Assembly: GCA_026936335.1 (NCBI GenBank)
Contig: JAPMXV010000025.1
Location: 124,001 to 188,000, forward strand
Origin: Mantamonas sphyraenae
Taxonomy: Eukaryota; CRuMs; Mantamonadidae
Length of the DNA stretch: 64,000 nucleotides
Direction of reading: 5' to 3'
Under the pieces are notes generated by a model, which did not search any database, was not told where the DNA came from, and saw only the letters and a list, made by a program, of their open reading frames with translations. The position numbers and the translations under genes were made by a program. How positions within the stretch are numbered: the first letter of the stretch is position 1; the number at the start of each line of letters is the position of its first letter. This document shows, in pieces, positions 29,895 to 40,219 of this stretch.

Positions 29895-31793
29895 TCACCT
29901 CCCTTGCGCATCCAAACCAAACGTCACCGGCGACGCCAACGTAACCACGCCATGGCGCATAAACGTACCATCGCGCAGGTCCAAGGCGCCCAGCATCTTT
30001 ACAGAGCCCAGAACCTCCCACGTGCCACTGAGCAGCGTCAATGTACCCACTTCCATGGATCCATGGACACGCAGAGTACCGCCCTGGCCGATGTGTACGG
30101 CATCGAAGCGAGCGCCAGTGTTGTGGACGCGCACTTCGCCACCCTGGGCCACGACGAGGTCGTCCAGGACGGCGTTGCTGAGCCACGTCACTGTGGACGA
30201 CGCCACACGCAGACGCAGACGCGACGTCTGTCCCTCCACATGCCATGCACCCACCGTCTGGAGCGGGTCCTGTGCCGACGGGTTGCCCCGCAGTGCACCG
30301 TGCTGCATGACTGTCATCTTGCTGTTCATCGTAGCGACACCATCCAGTGTCACGTTGGCTCCTGCCATCACACGCAGCTCGCATGCACCCGCGGTGCCGT
30401 TGACCGAGCCGTACAGCGAGGCCTCGCCGTAGAAGGACACGGTGGCGTTGCTGTCACACACCAGGTTGTGCACAGCCATGGAGCCAAAGGCATGCACATG
30501 GCTGCTCACACGGGCCTGGGACAGCGTGTGCATCGAGCCACCGAGATCGGCGCCTGTCAGCGTCGTCACACCGTTTCCACGCAGCCATGCGTTGGATGCC
30601 ATGTCCAGCACACCCGTCACCTGCACGTCGGTGTTCACTTGAAGCACACCACCCGCAGGCACGCGTGCATTCAGCACCTGTGTGCTCACACCGACGCTCA
30701 ACACGCCGTTGTTGCTTGTCAGGATGTTCACCACACGCAGCTGCGTCGTGTTTCCGCTCACTCCACCGCCTTCCGACAGTGTCACTGTGTTCATCCACAG
30801 TTGCGGGTCCTGTGCAACACCAGTGAACGCACCCTGCACCACACTGCCTGTGCCGTGCACGTGTGTGTCGCCTGCGAGAGCTGCGCCACGCACGATTTCC
30901 AGCACGCTTCCTGACAGCACGGTGACGTTGCCCCAGACAAGCGCACGGTCCACGCGTGCCACTGTGGCCTGCAAAAGCACCACCGAGGCATTTGCGGGAA
31001 CCAGCACACTGTCTGTGGCGTTGGGCACACGTTCGCCATCCCAGTTGGCGCTGACGTTCCAGTCGCCGCCGGCTGCGCCCACAAAGGTCAGCGTGGGCAC
31101 AAACGGCGCCACGGTGACGTTGAGCACTGCCTGGCGCGAGTAGGCTGGTCCAGCGCCGTGGTTGCCCAGGTCGTAGACACTGACGACGAGGGAATCGACA
31201 CCCGAGGACAGGCCAGGGACGCTTGCGTAGCGCAGGGTGGCCAGCTGGGCGTTGATGGAGCCCAAAGTGTCCACCACATCGATCTGCAGCTTGTCTGGAT
31301 GCGACACCGTCGACAGGCGTCCATGGGTGGCACTGATGACCAAACGCATGTTGCCATCGACCTGTGCGGCATCCACATCCGTCACAGAGATGCCTGCCAC
31401 GAGCACACTGTCCAAATAGTCCACAGTGAGCTCTGTGGGCATGCCAACAATGTGCACGGGGTCGTTCACGGCGGTGACGTTGACAGCGAGCACAAACACG
31501 GCCTGTGTGGCAGGGCCACCGGTGAAGCCGTTGTCGTTCACCACCACTGTCACGGTGTCGCCACCCACGTGATGCACAGGCGCATGGTACACGAGTGTTG
31601 TCAGCAACGCGTTGATCTGCGTCAGCGTGCCATTGTTCACCACCACGGATCCGTTGCCCGCGGCACCGGCTGCCAGCTCCACCGTGCCTAGCGTGGCACT
31701 CACGTTGAGGGTGAGCACGCCAGCCGCGGCATCGGGGTCTGCCACGCGCATAAAGGGCACGTGGAAGCTGCTGCCCTGGGCGTGGGTGAACCA
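29895..31793 (-). pseudogene. G'1: 5'-less copy of the C-terminal part of giant gene G
   Basis: A 621-codon frame that matches the last 1.9 kb of G (52105-53985). It covers the end of one cadherin-like repeat (A-D-P-D-A motif), one full cadherin-like repeat and the Ser/Asn/Val-rich beta-helix-like C-terminus ending L-D-A-Q-G-R. It has no start codon or signal peptide. Upstream similarity to G ends near 31794 (shared GTGAACCAG), where the antisense R1 gene begins. The frame is undamaged, so the copy is young or is homogenised with G. It lies tail-to-tail with K1. Confidence 0.75.
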
Positions 31794-32300
31794 GATGCCC
31801 TTGATGGAGAACAGGACGACAACACGTACGTCACACCCGAGGGAGAGATTGTACAGCGGTTCGACAAGAAGCGCACCGAGGTGCCCAAGTTTGTGTTTAT
31901 CCCAGACAAGACGCAGCCGCGGACCAACTGGCTGAACAGCATCACGGACAACAAATGCGGCCAGAGTCTGATCCTGGGCTCGACCATGGGCGCAGGGATC
32001 GGTCTGTCGATTGGGTTTGTGGGTGGCTTCCTTGCCGCACTGTTCTCTGGCCTTCCACGCTCAGAGATCCCTCGGTACACGGTGAAACGGGCGCTGCAGA
32101 GCGGCGGCTTCTTCACGTTTCTGCTGGCGACTGCGTTTGGCCTGCGCTGTGACACTCTGCCACACAACACAGCCACGATCTATTCTCTGTACAACGGCGT
32201 CGGGGGTGGCGTTGTGTCACGTCATGATGTACACACCAGTGTGTCGATTGTGACTTTGGAGGAGGAGGAGGAGGAGGGGGAGGGGGAGGCGACGATGTGA
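31794..32300 (+). pseudogene. R1: 5'-less ROMO1/MGR2-like gene (mitochondrial inner-membrane family)
   Basis: 168 codons from the junction to TGA. The core matches the Romo1/Mgr2 family: a first Gly-rich helix (C-G-Q-S-L-I-L-G-S-T-M-G-A-G-I-G) and a second block QSGGFFTFLLATAFGLRC, like the QSGG...GIRC signature of ROMO1. In the known family, Mgr2 is a TIM23-associated inner-membrane protein and ROMO1 is its animal homologue. The part before the helices is longer than usual (over 45 residues), and the C-terminus adds an acidic Glu/Gly tail encoded by GAG repeats. No in-frame ATG precedes the helices. The sequence at the junction comes from the antisense strand of G', so the true first exon appears lost in the duplication. 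Confidence 0.65.
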
Positions 32301-32757
32301 TGATGATCAGGCGGGTGGTGGAGGGGGGTGCATGGGTGTGTTGGGTGCACACACGGTGGGAATGGGTGGAGTGGTGGGGGAAGGGTGGGATGGTGGGAGG
32401 ATGGGGAGGATTTGGGTGGGAGTCGGAGGGAAGTGGGTGGGGAAGGAGGGAGAGGGGCGAATGAATGGATGCTTGGGAATATGGTTGCGAGGTGGGTGGG
32501 GGCAGATTGGAAGGGGGGGGGGGTGGTTGGAGAGAGGTGGGGAGGTGGATGCGTGGAGGGGACCACCGGAACTTGGAAAGGAGACAAGGTTTGTTTTGAG
32601 TGTGTGTGTGTGTGGGAACGGTGGTGGTGGTGGCGATGGATGGGTGGGGTGGAGTGAGGTGGGGAAGAGCGGGGGAGGGGTGGAAGGGGAAAGAGGGAAA
32701 AGAAGGGGGGACATCGGAGCGGGAGCTGACACGTGGGACAGAACTGGTTGATCGATC
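32301..32757 (+). promoter_or_regulatory. G-rich upstream region of kinase K2
   Basis: 457 bp of strongly purine-biased plus strand with many GGG runs (potential quadruplex or triplex DNA), a G10 run near 32513-32522 and a (TG)n stretch at about 32600-32614. The 3' end has the conserved GCGGGAGCTGACACGTGGG element and TGATCGATCA over the ATG. No gene was found; the long proline-rich frame on the other strand is compositional. Confidence 0.55.
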
Positions 32758-35700
32758 ATGAGCACAACACAAGAAGTGGACTGGAAGACACTGCTGGCGA
32801 GTGGCGATGTGGAACGCATTGGGGTGGCATTGGCAGAGGCAGGAGAGGTGGGTTTGCGGGAGAGACGAGAGGGAAAAATTGGTTGACGTGTGGGTGGAGA
32901 GGATGGTTGAGGAGTGAGGAAGGAGTGAATGGGGGCGATTGGGATTGGGTGGAAGTGGGTGGGTGGGTGGATGCGGGGGGTGATGGCTGACGCAGGTGGT
33001 GCAGGAATTGAAACTCAGCGGGAAGAGTCTTAGGGGCGAACGTGTGGCAGCCCTGGCAAAGGCATTGGGATGGAACAGCAGCTTGAAGAAACTGTACCTC
33101 AGGAGCAACAGCATCGGGGCAGGAGGAGCAGCATCACTGGCGCAGGCATTGAGTGAGAATGGCAGCTTGCAGATACTAAACCTCGACAACAACAGCATCG
33201 GGGACAAAGGAGCAGCAGCACTGGCGCACGCACTGAGTGAGAACAGCAGCTTGCAGAGACTGTACCTCAGCTTCAACAGCATCGGAGCAGAAGGAGCAGC
33301 AGCACTGGCACAGGCACTGAGTGCGAACAGCAGTTTGCAGAGACTGGACCTCAACAGAAACAGCATCGGGGCAGAAGGAGCAGCAGCACTGGCGCACGCA
33401 CTGAGTGAGAACAGCAGCTTGCAGACACTGGACCTCAGCAACAACCGCATCGGGGACAAAGGAGCAGCAGCACTGGCGCACGCACTGAGTGAGAACAGCA
33501 GCTTGCAGAGACTGTACCTCAGCTTCAACAGCATCGGAGCAGAAGGAGCAGCAGCACTGGCACAGGCACTGAGTGCGAACAGCAGTTTGCAGAGACTGGA
33601 CCTCAACAGAAACAGCATCGGGGCAGAAGGAGCAGCAGCATTGGCGCACGCACTGAGTGCGAACAGCACTTTGCAGAGACTGGACCTTGACAACAACAGC
33701 ATCGGGGACGATGGAGCAGCAGCACTGGCCGCAGCACTGGAGTCCAACCACACCTGCTGGTACATGCCTGGTGTACACGATGATGCAGTCAAGCAGAGTC
33801 TCTCTCGCAACAAGGAGCACGCTGATGCGTTCCTCGCCGCCGCCCGCTCTGCCGACACCGATGCCATGCAGGAGCAGCTGGAATGGGGTGTTCACATCGA
33901 CACATGGCCTGACAGTGGGAACACAGCCCTCACCATTGCCGTCAACAGCAACGACATTGAACTGTGCGCGTGGCTGATCGGACGTGGTGCGAATCCACTC
34001 ACTCGACCTGATGGCTACAATCCCAATGCCCTGCAGCTGGCCCAGAAAAACGGCAACAAGGCCATCCTGGAGCTGTTCTCCGCAGCAATCAATCCTGTTG
34101 ACCCATCCTGGCCAGCATACGCCACAGCAACAGCCAATGTGGAGCTTGTGACTGAGCTGGATGCCATGCTGACAGCACTGTCATCACCATCGTCTGGACA
34201 CACAAGCGTAGCGGATGTTGTGTCTGTGCTGAACGACAGCGCAAAGACGACACCGATGCGCGAGGCATCGTCTGTGCTGGAACACCTGGAGACTGTGACC
34301 GCAGACACTCAGGTGGCATCGACACACCATGCTGTGCTGGACACGGTGAAGGAGAGTGTGAACCAGGAGAACGCCCGCGCACGCACACTCCTGGCTGCAG
34401 CTGCTCCACACGCTGCACAAGCACAGCAGACACTGTGGAAAGCAGAGCAGGAAGAAGTGGAGAGACTGGTGGCGACACACAAGCAAGCGGCGAGACAGCG
34501 ACAGGCAGGAACGACGATGGAAGCCAAGACAAGTGCACGTGAAGTGGAACTGCAGACGAGTGTGGAGCTGGTGGGAGCGTGTGCACAACGGGCAGAGAAG
34601 AGGATGGCAGTGCGGAGGGAGGTGTATGGAGCAGCAGGAGGGGTGTGGGAGGGAGTGTGGAAGGAAGCAGCAGCAGGAGAACCATCGTCGTCACCTGGAG
34701 GATGGATTGCAGAACGGGCAGAGGCACAACGGGAGCAGGTGTTGACTCAGGCTGGGGTCGCAAGGGAGGAGGGAAGACGGTATGCAGCTGGGCTGGAGCA
34801 ACTGGAGGCCAACACAGGAGAGCTGGAGGCACGGAAGGAGGCACTGGGTGCAGAGGAGGAGGAGGTGCGGATGGCGAAGGAGACGCATGTGACAGAGATG
34901 GAACGAGAGATTGGAGAGCTGGAGACCAGACTGGCACAGCTGCGCAGGGACAAGGCAGCCGCGGAGGAAGCATTGCGTGAGCTGCCTTCTGTGTACAGAC
35001 AAGAGCGCAAGCAGATCGAAGCAACACTGAATCAATGTGAGAACTGGCGCACACAGCTGCGGATGCTCTGTGAGCGTCAGGAGGGACTGACGCATGCGCT
35101 GGAGAAGCTGGCAGAGGCGAGCAAGGAGCATCTGGAAGAAACCGCTGAAGCAGTGGACCACACGGAGCAACAGCTGCAGACACACCACAGAGCAGAACAG
35201 ACGATGACCAAAGAGGCAGCCGAGTTGGCATGTGGGTCGCTGGCAGGGGAACTTCAACGTCTGGAACGGTCGAAAGGACCGAAGCAGAAGCGTGTGCAGC
35301 AGGCAGAGGCAGACATGCTGCGGTACCTGGAGGAGGAGCTGACCGAAGAGTACAACCGAGCACGGGAGGAGCGGGAGCAGGCAGCAGCGGGTGTGAAGCA
35401 GGTGGAGGCGATGCAGACAGTGCGGCTGGAAACGCTGAATGCAGCCGAGGCACTGCTGGGCAAGGAGGCATCGAGTCTGGCGGCGGTGCTTGCAGGGGAG
35501 GACAGACGAGGGTCATCGAACAACTGGACACCGCCTGGGTCGCCACTGGGATCAGAAGTGGAGAGTAGCGGAGACGAGTCGCTGGAGATCCCGTGGTCGG
35601 ATCTGTCGAAAGGGGAACTGCTGGGAGAGGGCGGATTTGCGTTTGTGTACAAGGGGATGCTGCGTGGAAGCACGCCAGTAGCCATCAAGATGATGAAGGT

Positions 35701-36946
35701 GCAGGTGATGGATTCTGAACACGCAGCAGCATTCAACCACGAGGTGCGGACGATGAAGGGACTGAAGCACAGGAACATGATCACACTGCACGGAGTGTGC
35801 GTGGAACCGGAGCATGTGTGCATGGTGACGGAACTGTGTGAGCTTGGGTCGCTGCACAGGCTGCTGCACGAGAGGGGCGAGAGTGCGGAAGGGCTGTCTG
35901 AGGAGGCCAAGGTGCAGATTGCACGGGATGTGGCAGACGGAATGGCATACCTGCACGGATACAAACCACCGATCATGCACAGGGACCTGAAGCCAGAGAA
36001 TGTGCTGCTGGACAGGCGTGGCGTGGCACGGATCAGCGACTTTGGGCTGAGCCGGGTAAAGGAGCACACCAAGACGAAAACCAAGTCAGGGGCCGGCTCA
36101 TGGCAGTACATGGCACCTGAGCTGCTGTTGGATGATGATGACACGGACAGCGACGAGGAGGAGGATGCAGGAGCATCCCCGAGCGTTTCCATGCGGACGT
36201 TTGACGAAAAGGTGGATGTGTTTGCGTTTGGGATGCTGCTGTGGGAGATGATGCATGAAGTGCAGCCGTACAGCGGCAAGAAGAACTATGGCCACAGCAA
36301 GCACATAGCCAAGCTGATCCAAAAACCAGACAAGCGAGAGAAGATCGACACGAGCGTGTGTCCGGGATGGGCGACAAAGCTGATTGAGCAGTGCTGGGCA
36401 ACGGATCCATCGCAACGGCCTCCATTCACACAGATTGTGGCGACGCTGGACACGGTGGAGGTGATGAAGAAGGAAGAGATGCACTCGCAGGTGGAGATTG
36501 TGAGCATCCTGCACGAGATGCAGGGGACACAGGCACAGATCCTGGACGCGATGCAGTTTGACCACGAGGCATGGCAGGCACAGGTGGCTGCACTGGACCC
36601 CAGGGCACAGGAGGAGATTGTCACTGCGCTGCGAGCGGTACAAAGCGACACGGAATCACTAAAGAGGAGGAGTGGCCAACAGAGCAAGGCGATCCGGTTC
36701 CTGGGAGAGCAGGTACCGCAGTTGCGGACATGGCTGACAGAGGTGCAGACACGAGCAGAGGCACAAGGGCTGAACGCAGCCGATGTGGACATTGTGCGTG
36801 CGCAACTGGCTGCCATGGAGCAGGATGTGATGGAAGTGAAAGAGCGGGTGAGCAGTCAAGGAGCAGCGATGGTGGGAGTGCAAGCGAAGCTGGTGACGGT
36901 GGAGATTGGGATGGGTGAGAGCGGAGAGGATGATGAAGGAGTGTGA
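32758..36946 (+). CDS. K2: LRR - ankyrin - coiled coil - TKL protein kinase (9 LRRs)
   Basis: join(32758..32847,32996..36946), 1346 aa; same plan as K1. Nine LRRs, of which LRR4-5 and LRR7-8 are copies of each other through a 252-bp internal duplication. Kinase motifs are intact (HRDLKPEN about residue 1025, then DFG and APE). Unlike the other three copies, the segment after Q-P-Y-S-G is K-K-N-Y-G-H-S-K-H-I-A-K-L-I-Q-K-P-D instead of K-G/A-G-F-S-M-A-K-L-I-x-R-W-G-K-K-P-D. This replaces the alphaF-alphaG region and suggests conversion from another family member. The acidic insert lacks two Ser codons. The first LRR reads L-K-L-S-G-K-S-L. Cytosolic kinase with an LRR sensor, by inference. Preceded by R1 and convergent with G'2. 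Confidence 0.9.
32848..32995 (+). other. K2 intron
   Basis: 148 nt, phase 0, GTGGGT donor, GACGCAG acceptor preceded by GTGGGTGGGTGGGTGG and a G6 run. Confidence 0.8.
33228..33731 (+). repeat. 252-bp tandem duplication inside the K2 LRR block
   Basis: Three LRR units (3 x 84 bp) are duplicated in tandem. For example, GAACAGCAGCTTGCAGAGAC occurs at 33241 and again at 33493, and the following LRR pair (S-F-N-S-I-G and N-R-N-S-I-G) repeats almost base for base. Confidence 0.85.
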
Positions 36947-37376
36947 AGCCATGAAGGAAGGAGCCGGCTGTAGAGGACCACGTCCACTTCTTGTCACACA
37001 TGCCACTGGTTGGACTAGATGACACGATGTGGAACGAGTGAACGAGTGTACGCACAAGGACTGGGTGATTGCAGGGAGGACAGGGGATCCCCAACCCCCG
37101 AGCAGGGTGCAACGGAAGCATGTTGAACGAGAACTGGAGGCAGCAGCAATTGATTCTACCCAACATGGAAGAAACACGAGCAAACAAGGCAGCGTGTCCC
37201 TTCAACACATCCATCCCAACCTCTTTGCGGACACCACCAACCACCCAACACAACTCCTCAACGACTGGGAACGGGGGTCTCTCCATTCGACTCTCACGTC
37301 ATCACAAATCCCACACACACCAACCCCCAATCCTTGCCAGTCTTGTGTACCATCCAATCATCCCCTCATCCCCTCA
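36947..37376. other. Convergent intergenic region K2 / G'2
   Basis: Like 29501-29894 but with an extra block of about 40 bp (centred on about 36990-37015) that is absent after K1 and K4. No gene seen. Confidence 0.6.
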
Positions 37377-39275
37377 TCACCTCCCTTGCGCATCCAAACC
37401 AAACGTCACCGGCGACGCCAACATAACCACGCCATGGCGCATAAACGTACCATCGCGCAGGTCCAGGGCGCCCAGCATCTTTACAGACCCCAGAACCTCC
37501 CAAGTGCCACTGAGCAGCGTCAACGTACCCACTTTCATGGATCCATGGACACGCAGAGTACCGCCCTGGCCGATGTGTACGGCATCGAAGCGAGCGCCGG
37601 TGTTGTGGACGCGCACTTCGCCACCCTGGGCCACGACGAGGTCGTCGAGGACGGCGTTGCTGAGCCACGTCACTGTGGACGACGCCACACGTAGACGCAG
37701 ACGCGACGTCTGTCCCTCCACATGCCATGCACCCACCGTCTGGAGCGGGTCCTGTGCCGACGGGTTGCCCCGCAGCGCACCGTGCTGCATGACTGTCATC
37801 TTGCTGTTCATCGTAGCAACGCCATCCAATGTCACGTTGGCTCCTGCCATCACACGCAGCTCGCATGCACCCGCGGTGCCGTTGACCGAGCCGTACAGCG
37901 AGGCCTCGCCGTAGAAGGACACGGTGGCGTTGCTGTCACACACCAGGTTGTGCACAGCCATGGAGCCAAAGGCATGCACATGGCTGCTCACACGGGCCTG
38001 GGACAGCGTGTGCATCGAGCCGCCGAGGTCGGCGCCTGTCAGCGTCGTCACACCGTTTCCACGCAGCCATGCGTTGGATGCCATGTCCAGCACACCCGTC
38101 ACCTGCACGTCGGTGTTCACCTGAAGCACACCGCCCGCAGGCACGCGTGCATTCAGCACCTGTGTGCTCACGCCGACGCTCAACACGCCGTTGTTGCTTG
38201 TCAGGATGTTCACCACACGCAGCTGCGTCGTGTTTCCGCTCACTCCACCGCCTTCCGACAGCGTCACTGTGTTCATCCACAGTTGCGGGTCCTGTGCAAC
38301 ACCAGTGAACGCACCCTGCACCACACTGCCTGTGCCGTGCACGTGTGTGTCGCCTGCGAGAGCTGCGCCACGCACGATTTCCAGCACGCTTCCTGACAGC
38401 ACGGTGACGTTGCCCCAGGCGAGCGCACGGTCCACGCGTGCCACTGTGGCCTGCGAAAGCACCACCGAGGCATTTACGGGAACCAGCACACTGTCTGTGG
38501 CGTTGGGCACACGCCCGGCATCCCAGTTGGCACTGACGTTCCAGTCGCCGCCGGCTGCGCCCACAAAGGTCAGCGTGGGCACAAACGGCGCCACGGTGAC
38601 GTTGAGCACCGCCTGGCGCGAGTAGGCTGGTCCAGCGCCGTGGTTGCCCAGGTCGTAGACACTCACCACGAGGGAATCGACACCCGAGGACAGACCAGGG
38701 ACGCTTGCGTAGCGCAGGGTGGCCAGCTGGGCGTTGATGGAGTCCAGAGTGCCCACCACATCGATCTGCAGCTTGTCTGGATGCGACACCGTCGACAGGC
38801 GTCCATGGGTGGCACTGATGACCAAACGCATGTTGCCATCGACCTGTGCGGCATCCACATCCGTCACAGAGATACCCGCCACGTGCACACTGTCCAAATA
38901 GTCCACAACGAGCTCTGTGGGCATGCCAACAATGTGCACGGGGTCGTTCACGGCGGTGACGTTGACAGCGAGCACAAACACGGCCTGTGTGGCAGGGCCA
39001 CCGGTGAAGCCGTTGTGGTTCACCACCACTGTCACGGTGTCGCCACCCACGTGATGCACAGGCGCATGGTACACGAGTGTTGTCAGCAGCGCGTTGATCT
39101 GCGTCAGCGTGCCGTTGTTCACCACCACGGATCCGTTGCCCGCGGCACCGGCTGCCAGCTCCACCGTGCCCAGCGTGGCACTCACGTTGAGGGTGAGCAC
39201 ACCAGCCGCGGCATCGGGGTCTGCCACGCGCATAAAGGGCACGTGGAAGCTGCTGCCCTGGGCGTGGGTGAACCA
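37377..39275 (-). pseudogene. G'2: 5'-less copy of the C-terminal part of giant gene G
   Basis: Open throughout, collinear with G'1 and ending in the same L-D-A-Q-G-R. A few substitutions distinguish it: V-N-H-N-G in the cadherin-like repeat as in G'3, against V-N-D-N-G in G'1 and G. No start and no signal peptide. Confidence 0.75.
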
Positions 39276-39782
39276 GATGCCTTTGATGGGGAACAGGACG
39301 ACAACACGTACGTCACACCCGAGGGAGAGATTGTACAGCGGTTCGACAAGAAGCGCACCGAGGTGCCCAAGTTTGTGTTTATCCCAGACAAGACGCAGCC
39401 GCGGACCAACTGGCTGAACAGCATCACGGACAACAAATGCGGCCAGAGTCTGATCCTGGGCTCGACCATGGGCGCAGGGATCGGTCTGTCGATTGGGTTT
39501 GTGGGTGGCTTCCTTGCCGCACTGTTCTCTGGCCTTCCACGCTCAGAGATCCCTCGGTACACGGTGAAACGGGCGCTGCAGAGCGGCGGCTTCTTCACGT
39601 TTCTGCTGGCGACTGCGTTTGGCCTGCGCTGTGACACTCTGCCACACAACACAGCCACGATCTATTCTCTGTACAACGGCGTCGGGGGTGGCGTTGTGTC
39701 ACGTCATGATGTACACACCAGTGTGTCGATTGTGACTTTGGAGGAGGAGGAGGAGGAGGGGGAGGGGGAGGCGACGATGTGA
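39276..39782 (+). pseudogene. R2: 5'-less ROMO1/MGR2-like gene
   Basis: The helical core is the same as in R1, with substitutions only near the junction (D-A-F-D-G-E-Q). Its frame stays open far upstream through the antisense strand of G'2, but that part has no protein-like features, so I do not count it as coding. The acidic tail has the long GAG run. Confidence 0.65.
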
Positions 39783-40219
39783 TGATGATCAGGCGGGTGG
39801 TGGAGGGGGGTGCATGGGTGTGTTGGGTGCACACACGGTGGGAATGGGGTGGAGTGGTGGGGGAAGGGTGGGATGTTGGGAGGATGGGGAGGAGTTGGGT
39901 GGGAGAGGAGGGAAGTGGGTGGGGAAGGAGGGAGAGGGGCGAATGAATGGATGCTTGGGAATATGGTTGCGAGGTGAGCGGATGGGGGGGGTGGAGAGAG
40001 GTGGGGAGGTGGATGCGAAGAGGGGACCACCGGAACTTGGAAAGGAGACAAGGTTTGTTTTGGAGGGTGTGTGTGTGGGAACGGTGATGGTGGTGGCGAT
40101 GGATGGGTGGGGTGGAGTGGGGCGGGAAGGGTGGGGAATGTGTGGAAGGGGAAAGAGGGAAAGACGGGGGGGACATCGGAGCGGGAGCTGACACGTGGGG
40201 CAGAACTGGTTGATCGATC
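39783..40219 (+). promoter_or_regulatory. G-rich upstream region of kinase K3
   Basis: 437 bp aligning with 32301-32757, missing a stretch of about 20 bp near 39975-39985. Purine-rich, many GGG runs, TGATCGATCA over the ATG. No gene found. Confidence 0.55.

Larger units (their letters stand above)
25394..31793 (+). repeat. Tandem array unit 1 (K1 + G'1; no R)
   Basis: First unit of the array. It lacks the R segment that precedes K in the other units. The K ATG to K ATG distance to the next unit is 7364 bp. Confidence 0.85.
31794..39275 (+). repeat. Tandem array unit 2 (R1 + K2 + G'2)
   Basis: Complete unit, 7482 bp. Its left boundary is the R/G' junction. The K2 to K3 ATG distance is 7462 bp. 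Confidence 0.85.

Noticed and set aside
29460-30914. Plus-strand frame of 484 codons over the G'1 region (and its equivalents in other units)
   Set aside because: Antisense to G', His/Arg-rich, not protein-like; broken or shifted in different units.
31761-31793. GTG at 31761 as start of the R1 gene
   Set aside because: Lies in antisense G' sequence, a GTG start is not expected in a nuclear gene, and no ATG is present in frame before the helices.
32113-33867. Long minus-strand Pro/Ser/His-rich and Cys-Ala-rich frame across the K2 upstream region and LRR block (similar ones at the other units)
   Set aside because: Composition follows from the G-rich promoter and the 84-bp LRR repeat read backwards; no start context, and it repeats wherever the tract occurs.
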